The notes under the pieces were generated by a model that was given only the letters and a program-made list of their open reading frames with translations, did no database searches and was not told the DNA's origin. A program made the translations under genes and the position numbers. From assembly GCF_024213665.1 (NCBI RefSeq), contig NZ_JANAVP010000024.1, positions 43,869 to 107,868 on the forward strand: 64,000 bases of DNA, read 5' to 3'. The DNA comes from Streptomyces sp. A3M-1-3. GTDB lineage: Bacteria > Actinomycetota > Actinomycetes > Streptomycetales > Streptomycetaceae. How positions within the stretch are numbered: the stretch's first letter is position 1; each line of letters starts with the position of its first letter. Of this stretch, positions 58,026 to 64,000 are shown piece after piece.

Positions 58026-61000
58026 CTACTTCACGCCCACCGCGCGGATGATCTCCTGCTTGACCGAACCGCCCCGGTCATCGGCCGCGGAAGCACGCAG
58101 TGAGACGTACTGCGCGTCCTCCGGGACCGAGATCGTGCCCTGCCAGGCCGCGGACGTGCCCGGCTTGCGATCGAGTCCGACGGAGTTCCACGTCTTTCCG
58201 TCGTCGTACGAGACCTCCAGCGTGCCGGCACCGATCCTGCCGGTGTCCGGTGCCCCCTTGACGTACTCGGAGAAGATCCCGACCGGGATCTTCTTCCCGC
58301 CGCTGACATCACCGGTCAGGTCGGTGTCCACGGCGAAGCCGAGGTTGAGCAGGGGCAGGAACGTGTAGCGGTCGGCCGGAGTCTCCTTGGACCTGAAGGT
58401 CCACTCGGAGTGGCCGCGCGTGGACAGCCTCCAGCGCTCCGGGTCCATGGTGGTGTCGGTGACCACCTTGAAGGTCTGCTCGTGCGATTCGGCATTCCAG
58501 ACGTACGCGCCCGAGCCCATCCGGCGGTCGACCCGCACCCCGTCCACGTACACCTCGGTGAACTGGGTCAGCGACTCTTCGCTCCACACATCGCCGAAGC
58601 CGGTGTGGTCGGGACCCGAGTCTCCCCAGCCCGGGGTGTTGAACTGCAGGCCGTTGCCCGCGCGCTGCTGGCCCCAGCCCAGACCCGTACCGAGCCACGG
58701 GCGCAGGACCGGCTTGAACCAGTTGACTTCGGTGCGGACGCCGCCCTGGTAGGTCACCTGGCCGCTGCGCGACTCGAGGGAACCGGGGCCGTTGCTGACC
58801 GACTCGTGCCACCGCTGGCCGGCGCCGGTGGAGACGTACTCGGTGCGCCCGACCGGGAAGGCGATCTTCTCCTGGAAGCCGAAGCCGATGGGGAAGGTGT
58901 CGGTGATGGAGTAGCGGAAGTCGCTGCCGTCGGCGGGCTTCGCCGCGTGGAACTCGGCGTCGATCACAGCCAGTTCACGGCTCCTGGGCTCGAACGTCAG
59001 ATCGTGCTTCGGGATCGCGCCGGGGTGGCCCTCCGAGAGGTCGTAGACGTACGGCGTGTACCGGGTGACGGTGAGGTCCAGCTTCTGGTGCTTCCGGGCC
59101 GCCTCGGCCAGACGGGCCGCGTCGGCCGCGTTGACCGTGGCGACCTGGAGCGGCCGGTCGGCCCATTCCGCGGTGCCGAACCACCTCATCAGCCGGCCGG
59201 GGGCGTCGTCGGTGACGAACAGCGCCTTGGCACCGGCCTCCTGAGCCGCGTCGGCCAGTTGCACCGGGGTGAGTGCGCCGGTGGCACGTACGACGACGGC
59301 CGCGCCGCGTACGCCCTTGCCCGTGTACTCGGCAGGGCTGCCGGAACCCGCGTCCACGACAGAGAGCCGCTGCCGCCCGTCGAGCATGGTGGTCCCCGCC
59401 TGGAGGGTGGCCTCGGAGAGACGCTTGCCGCCCGCCTTCGCCTCGATCATCGGCTTGCCGAGGCGCCAGACGGTGCGGTACTCGAAGGAGCCGGTGCTGA
59501 CCTTGCGGGTGGGCGCCGCGAAGATGCTGTCGTACATCGGCGGCACCTGCACGACACCGCTGACGGCACCGCCGTTCGCCTGCCGGTTGAACTCCATCAG
59601 CAGCTGACGGGTCTCGCTGCGCTTGTCGACCTCGGCCCTGATCTCGCGCAACCGGCGGCCGTCCAGGGTGATTTCGCGGTCGCGGTCGAGGACGATCTCG
59701 GGGTCGGCGAGGAAGCCGAGACCGAGCGAGTCCTTGCCCTTGCTGCCGCGTACGTCCAGGAAGGAGCTCACCGAGTAGGTACCGGGCTGCAGGCGCAGCT
59801 CCAGGGTGCCGGAGTCGCCGACGACCTCGGTCCAGGGGTCGACGTTCTCGACCAGTTTCTTGACGCCCAGCCAGGCTCCGGTCGGTGCGCCGTCACGGTC
59901 CTTGACGTGGACCGTGAGGGTGTACCGCTCCTCCTCCTTGACCAGGCCGACGGCGGTGTGCGCGACGACGGCTCCACCGGCCGTGGCCGTGATCCGCCCG
60001 GAGGTGTTGCCGACCGGGGCGCTGGTGCCGTCGCCGGTGACGGTGGTCTGCGCGGTTCCGTGCGCGGGAACGGTCAGCGTGGTGTCGGCGAGAGTGACGA
60101 CACCTGCCGGTGCGCCCTCGGCGGCGAGGGTCAGAGTGACCGGCGCGTCGGAGGAGTTGGCGTAGGTCAGCGTCCGGGTGACGGGCTTGTTCGCCTCGTA
60201 CGGCCAGCTGTAGTGACCGAAGTCCGCACTGCCCGACGCGGTGATCTGCGCGGTGCCGGCCGCGGGCACGTCCACCCGGCCCGAGCCCAGCTCGTACGGC
60301 GAGTCGGCGAGCCGCTTGGACGTGCTCATCAGCGCGTCCTTGAGCTGCTGCCCGTTCCAGTCGGGGTGCTTCTCCGCGAGGAGCGCGGCCACGCCGGCGA
60401 CATGCGGGGTCGCCATGGACGTACCGCTCAGCGTGACGTACGAGCCTTCGCCGCCGGTGTACTGCGAGCGGGCGGCCAGGATGTCGACGCCGGGGGCGGC
60501 GAGGTCCGGCTTGAGGCCGTGGTTGCCGGGGCGCGGACCCATGCTGGAGAAGTACGCCCGCCGGTCGGCGGAGTCGACGGCGCCGATGGTCAGCGCGGAG
60601 TCGGCGGTTCCCGGGGAGCCGATGGTGTAGGGGCCGCCGCGGTTGCCCGCGGCGATGACGAACAGCGCGCCGGTCTCCCTGGAGAGGGTGTTGACGGCCT
60701 CGGCCATGGGGTCGGTTCCGTCGGTCGACTCCGTCGAGCCCAGGCTCATGGAGACGATCTTGGCGTCGATGTCCTTCGCCGCCCATTCCATACGGCGATG
60801 ATCTGCGACTCGGAGCCGGAGCCCGCGTTGCTGAGCACCTTGCCGACGGCGAGCTGCGCGCCGGGGGCGACGCCCTTCTCCTTGCCCTCGGAGGCCGCAC
60901 CGCTGCCGCCGACGGTGGAGGCGACGTGGGTTCCGTGACCGTTGTGATCCTCAACCTCCTCGCCCTCGATGAAGCTCTTCGACTCGGCGATCCGGTCCTT

Positions 61001-61762
61001 GAGGTCTGGGTGAGCGGCGTCCACACCGGTGTCGAGGACGGCAACCTTGACGCCCTTGCCGGTGAGCCCGGCCTCCCATGCCTTCGCGGTGCCGATCTGC
61101 GCATTGCTCTGGGCCATGTCCGCCTTGACCCGGCCGTCCAGCCAGATCTTCGCGACGCCGGCGGCGAAGGCGCCGCCCGCATCACGGGACATGGCGCTGG
61201 TCCTGGCGGCGGTGGCAGCCCCCCAGAACTCGCCGTCCGTCCGGGCCCGTACCGCGGCGCCGCCCACGCTGGGCAGCGCGCGCACCTGCTCGGCGCCGCG
61301 CGGCGCGCTGCGTGCGCCCTTCGTGTTCTTCGTGTTCTTCGTGTACGTCACGATCAACGGGAGGGCGGCGTCGCCGTCGCCCAGCCCCTGCCGGAGGAGC
61401 TCACTGACGTCGAACAGCCGCTTGTCGAGCGTCCCGGCCTGCACATACGGGCGGACCTCGTCCGGCACGACGGTGATCCGGCCGTTGGCTATCTCGCTGC
61501 GGACTGCACCGGTCGCACCCTTGGGCCGCTCCACCTCGACGGTCTTCCGGCCGCCGCCGAGATCGGTGACGGTCACCCTGTCGCCGGTGATGAGCGTGAC
61601 GGTCTGCGGCTTCACTGCGGTCTGCGGCTTCGACGCGGCCTGCTGGGCGGTTGGCGCGTTCGCCTGCCGCCCGTCAGCCATCGCCTGCCCGGCCGGGAGC
61701 AGTACGAGCGCGAGCCCGGCCGAAACCAGCCTCGCTCTGCGTCTCGCGGGTGCTCTGGTCAT
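58026..61762 (-). pseudogene. Large secreted subtilisin-like (S8) protease, frameshifted
   Basis: Reads from ATG 61762 as a signal peptide (ARLVSAGLALVLLPAGQAMA), an N-terminal propeptide, and the S8 domain with Asp in VAVLDTGVDAAHPDL (about residue 244) and His in NGHGTHVAS (about 276). At 60792-60793 one base is missing: SESQIIA is followed out of frame by MEWAAKDIDAK, and the rest continues in the next frame with Ser in LSGTSMATPHVAG (about 449), a PA-like insert (AQEAGAKALFVTDD) and a long C-terminal region to 58026. The repaired product would be about 1,245 residues. As written, the catalytic Ser is lost. Base-call error is a real alternative. Confidence 0.85.
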
Positions 61763-61885
61763 GGACGCCCTCTCTTCGGGAGCTCGAGTGCTGCGAAGAG
61801 TGTCGGGGGGCTGGTGTGGCCAGGGGGAGAAACGGAGGGGGCGGATGGCCGCCACGGCAGGTTTCCGCCAGCTCCAGCCGTACGG

Positions 61886-63178
61886 TCAGGGCTTGGGCAC
61901 CCTCGCGTCGTACCGGGCGAAACCGCGCCAGCGCAGGGCAAGCAGCCCGACGGCGACCACGCAGGCGAGGCCGCCTCCGGTCACGGCCACGCCCGGCGAG
62001 GTCAGATCGGCGGCGGCGCCGGCCAGGAAGTCACCGAGCCGGGGCCCGCCCGCGACCACCACGATGAAGACGCCCTGCAACCGGCCGCGCATCTCGTCCG
62101 GGGTCGCCGCCTGGAGCATGGTGGAGCGGAACACCATGCTGATCGTGTCCGCGCACCCTGCGAGGGCGAGGAAGAACAGCCCGAGCCAGAGATTGCGGGT
62201 CAGCCCGAACACGGCGATGGCCGTCCCCCACGCGGCGACGGACAGCAGGATCGCCAGCCCGTGCCGGCGGATCCGCCCCAGCCGGCCGGAGAACACCCCG
62301 CCGAGCAGCGCCCCGACGGCGGGCGCGGCGACCAGCAGTCCGACGGTCCTGGCGTCACCGCCGTACCAGAGCACGGCCACGGCGGGGAAGAGGGCGCGGG
62401 GATGGGCGAGCACCATCGCGCACATGTCGCTGAAGAAGGTCATCCGCAGGTTGGGCCGGGTGGCGAGGAACCGCAGCCCGTCGATGACGGATGCCCGGCG
62501 CTTGGGCCCCTGTGCGCGCTCCGGACGCATGGAGGGGAGCCGCCACATCGCGTACAGCGCGGCGCTGAAGGCGACGGCGTCGATGAGGTACGCGGCCTGG
62601 TAGCCCCACAGGCCGACGATGAGCCCGCCGAGCATGGGGCCGATCATCATGCCCGAGGTGGTCGTCATCGAGCTGAGCGCATTGGCCGCGGGCAGCTGCT
62701 CGGGCGGCAGGAGCTTGGGGATCATCGAGGTGCGGGCCGGGGAGTTCAGCGCCCCGCAGACCGCTTGCAGCGCGACGACCGTGTAGAGGAACCACACCCG
62801 GTGGAAGTCGGCCAGGGCGGCCGCGGCGAGCCCCACCGAGAGCACGGCCGCCCCGGCGGAACTGGCGAGCCCGAGCTTGCGGCGGTCCACGGTGTCGGCG
62901 ATGGCGCCGCCGTACAGCCCGAACACGACGAGCGGGACGAGCGAGCACAGCCCGACCAGGCCGACGGAGAAGCTGGACCGGGTGATGTCGTACACCTGGA
63001 GCGACACGGCGAGGGCGGTCATCGCCTGCCCGACCCAGGAGATGGTGTTGCCGAACCAGAGCCGCCGGTAGTGCGGGGATGTCCGCAGCGGCGTCAGATC
63101 GGCGAATATGCGCCGCCGGGGCAGCGTGGCGTCGCCGTCCCGGCCGCTGCGCGGGCCGTGCGAGGTCGTCTGTGTCAC
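61886..63178 (-). CDS. MFS exporter (MFS_3/enterobactin-exporter-like)
   Basis: Transporter of about 430 residues with 12 hydrophobic segments, starting at GTG 63178. Helix 1: LWFGNTISWVGQAMTALAV. The motif-A-like loop GGAIADTVDRRKLGLASS follows helix 2, and GMMIGPMLGGLIVGLWG is motif C-like, favouring export. It resembles the EntS-type group that exports siderophores and macrolides. No siderophore genes are in view. The upstream neighbour is the truncated aminotransferase on the same strand, 46 bases away. Confidence 0.88.
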   Translation of the reverse strand: MTQTTSHGPRSGRDGDATLPRRRIFADLTPLRTSPHYRRLWFGNTISWVGQAMTALAVSLQVYDITRSSFSVGLVGLCSLVPLVVFGLYGGAIADTVDRRKLGLASSAGAAVLSVGLAAAALADFHRVWFLYTVVALQAVCGALNSPARTSMIPKLLPPEQLPAANALSSMTTTSGMMIGPMLGGLIVGLWGYQAAYLIDAVAFSAALYAMWRLPSMRPERAQGPKRRASVIDGLRFLATRPNLRMTFFSDMCAMVLAHPRALFPAVAVLWYGGDARTVGLLVAAPAVGALLGGVFSGRLGRIRRHGLAILLSVAAWGTAIAVFGLTRNLWLGLFFLALAGCADTISMVFRSTMLQAATPDEMRGRLQGVFIVVVAGGPRLGDFLAGAAADLTSPGVAVTGGGLACVVAVGLLALRWRGFARYDARVPKP

Positions 63179-63224
63179 ACGGGATGCTAACCACGCCCCC
63201 AACCACCCCGGGCGGGCGGCCGGG

Positions 63225-63956
63225 CTACTGGGCGGCAGCGAGCGCCGACGGGAGGTCGGCGTGGGCGCCCCGGGAGGGCTGGCGCCACAGGGCCGTCGGT
63301 CCGGCGGGGAGGCAGGACTGGAGACCGTCGAGGAGCCGCTGCACATCCTCGTGCGGCCGGACGACGAGCCGGATGAACTGGCTGCTGCTGCCCAGCTTGT
63401 TGCCGCATTCGCGGACGAAGACGCCGTGCTCGGTGAGCAGGCGGTCGCGCAGCACGGTCCCGTCGACCCCGTCGGGCAGTTTCACCAGGACGAAGTTGCC
63501 CTGGGAGAGGAAGACCGTGAGGCCCGGTACCGCCGCGAGCGCGAGGGACATGTTGGCGCGGTCGCGGGCGAGCAGGGCCAGGCTCTGGCGGTACTCCACT
63601 CCGTATTCCTTGAGCATGAAGACCACGCTCTCGGCGAAGGAGTTGAGGTTCCACTTGGGCAGTGCCCGGCGGACGGTCGCGGCCAGGGCCGGGTTGGCCA
63701 CGAGGTAGCCGAATCTGATGCCGTGGAGGCCGAAGTTCTTGCCGAGGCTCTTCAGGACGATGACATTGGGGCGCAGGGCGGCCTCGTCGGCGACGGACGG
63801 GGCCCGTTCACCGTCGACGAAGTCGATGAACGACTCGTCGACCACCACCAGATCGAGGTCGGCCAGCTCGTCGAGCAGCCACAGCATCTGGTGGCGGCGG
63901 AGGAATCCCCCGTCGGGATTGTTGGGGTCGTCAGCTGCTTGCCGGGGAGCGTGCAC
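63225..63956 (-). pseudogene. Class I/II aminotransferase, 5' part missing
   Basis: PLP-dependent aminotransferase fragment of about 243 residues, HisC/CobD-like: PNNPDGGFLRRHQML, VVDESFIDFVDGE, VLKSLGKNFGLHGIRFGYL with the PLP lysine, and SSSQFIRLVVRP. Whole enzymes need about 120-150 more N-terminal residues, but in this frame a TAA lies at 63966-63968, only three codons above a GTG at 63956. The remaining 32 bases to the window edge do not restore the frame. The gene is either truncated or frameshifted just at the edge. Confidence 0.7.
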
Positions 63957-64000
63957 GAGGGCGGTTTAACTCGATCGTGTGATGGTCGGCTTCCGGGCTT

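Noticed and set aside
58410..60938. 842-codon frame on the + strand opposite the subtilisin
   Set aside because: Antisense shadow; the reverse strand holds the S8 domain motifs.
61318..61350. Repeat ttcgtgttc
   Set aside because: Short coding repeat for KNTKNTK in the subtilisin propeptide; no sign of phase-variable design, as its period keeps the frame.

Overview
This window is a GC-rich actinobacterial chromosome segment, almost certainly from Streptomyces. The evidence is the strong GC bias at third codon positions, frequent GTG starts, families largely confined to Streptomyces and relatives (SCO2400 family, DUF3052, DUF3145, DUF397, Scr1-type regulators, homodimeric AceE), a fasR-fabD-fabH-acpP-fabF operon, and very rare TTA codons. 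Most genes are intact housekeeping or stress genes. Scattered decayed genes mark accessory spots.

Layout. 1-6.4 kb: MEP-pathway cluster dxr-rseP-ispG (ispG runs off the left edge), a small membrane protein and a long acyl-CoA dehydrogenase. 6.4-7.3 kb: a broken IS110-like transposase end and tRNA-Val(UAC). 7.4-11.1 kb: lipoprotein, coiled-coil membrane protein, DUF4383 protein, FmdB-type zinc ribbon, O-methyltransferase. 11.2-20.3 kb: a ter-type stress locus. Its predicted enzymatic part is a HAD phosphatase, a phosphoribosyltransferase-TRSP-StiP fusion and a citrate-lyase-like aldolase; its structural part is three TerD proteins, a TerA-like protein and a TerC/DUF475 membrane protein. 20.4-28.8 kb: peroxiredoxin, DUF3052, aceE, K+ channel, secreted inhibitor, and a DHA2 exporter with a divergent TetR regulator. 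28.9-37.5 kb: DUF1023 hydrolase, DUF4429 protein, aldo/keto reductase with MerR, MazF-like module, beta-lactamase-fold protein, a WhiJ-like trio (ATPase, Scr1 regulator, DUF397), a broken DUF262/DUF1524 gene and pirin. 37.5-42.5 kb: FasR and the type II fatty acid synthase operon. 42.5-50.7 kb: a nonsense-mutated oxidoreductase, DUF3145, GDSL lipoprotein, RHH/PIN toxin-antitoxin, EI24 protein, Ohr, CurA-like reductase with MarR, and the SCO2400 family protein. 50.9-56.5 kb: a degenerate MreB-like protein (Mbl), Lrp regulator, LysE exporter, and the translationally coupled pair matB plus a fused AccD/AccA carboxyltransferase. 56.8-64 kb: secreted inhibitor-like protein with a TTA codon, cupin, frameshifted subtilisin, MFS exporter and a 5'-truncated aminotransferase.

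How the parts fit. Malonyl-CoA is a shared theme: FabD charges ACP with malonate, FabH and FabF use malonyl-ACP, FasR probably activates that operon, and the MatB-carboxyltransferase pair makes and probably interconverts malonyl-type CoA esters. Envelope and redox stress is the second theme (ter locus, peroxiredoxin, Ohr, RseP). The points that most deserve checking are the fused ter-linked enzyme, the MatB/AccDA pair, the Mbl protein without its ATPase residues, and the genes apparently broken by one base (oxidoreductase, subtilisin).
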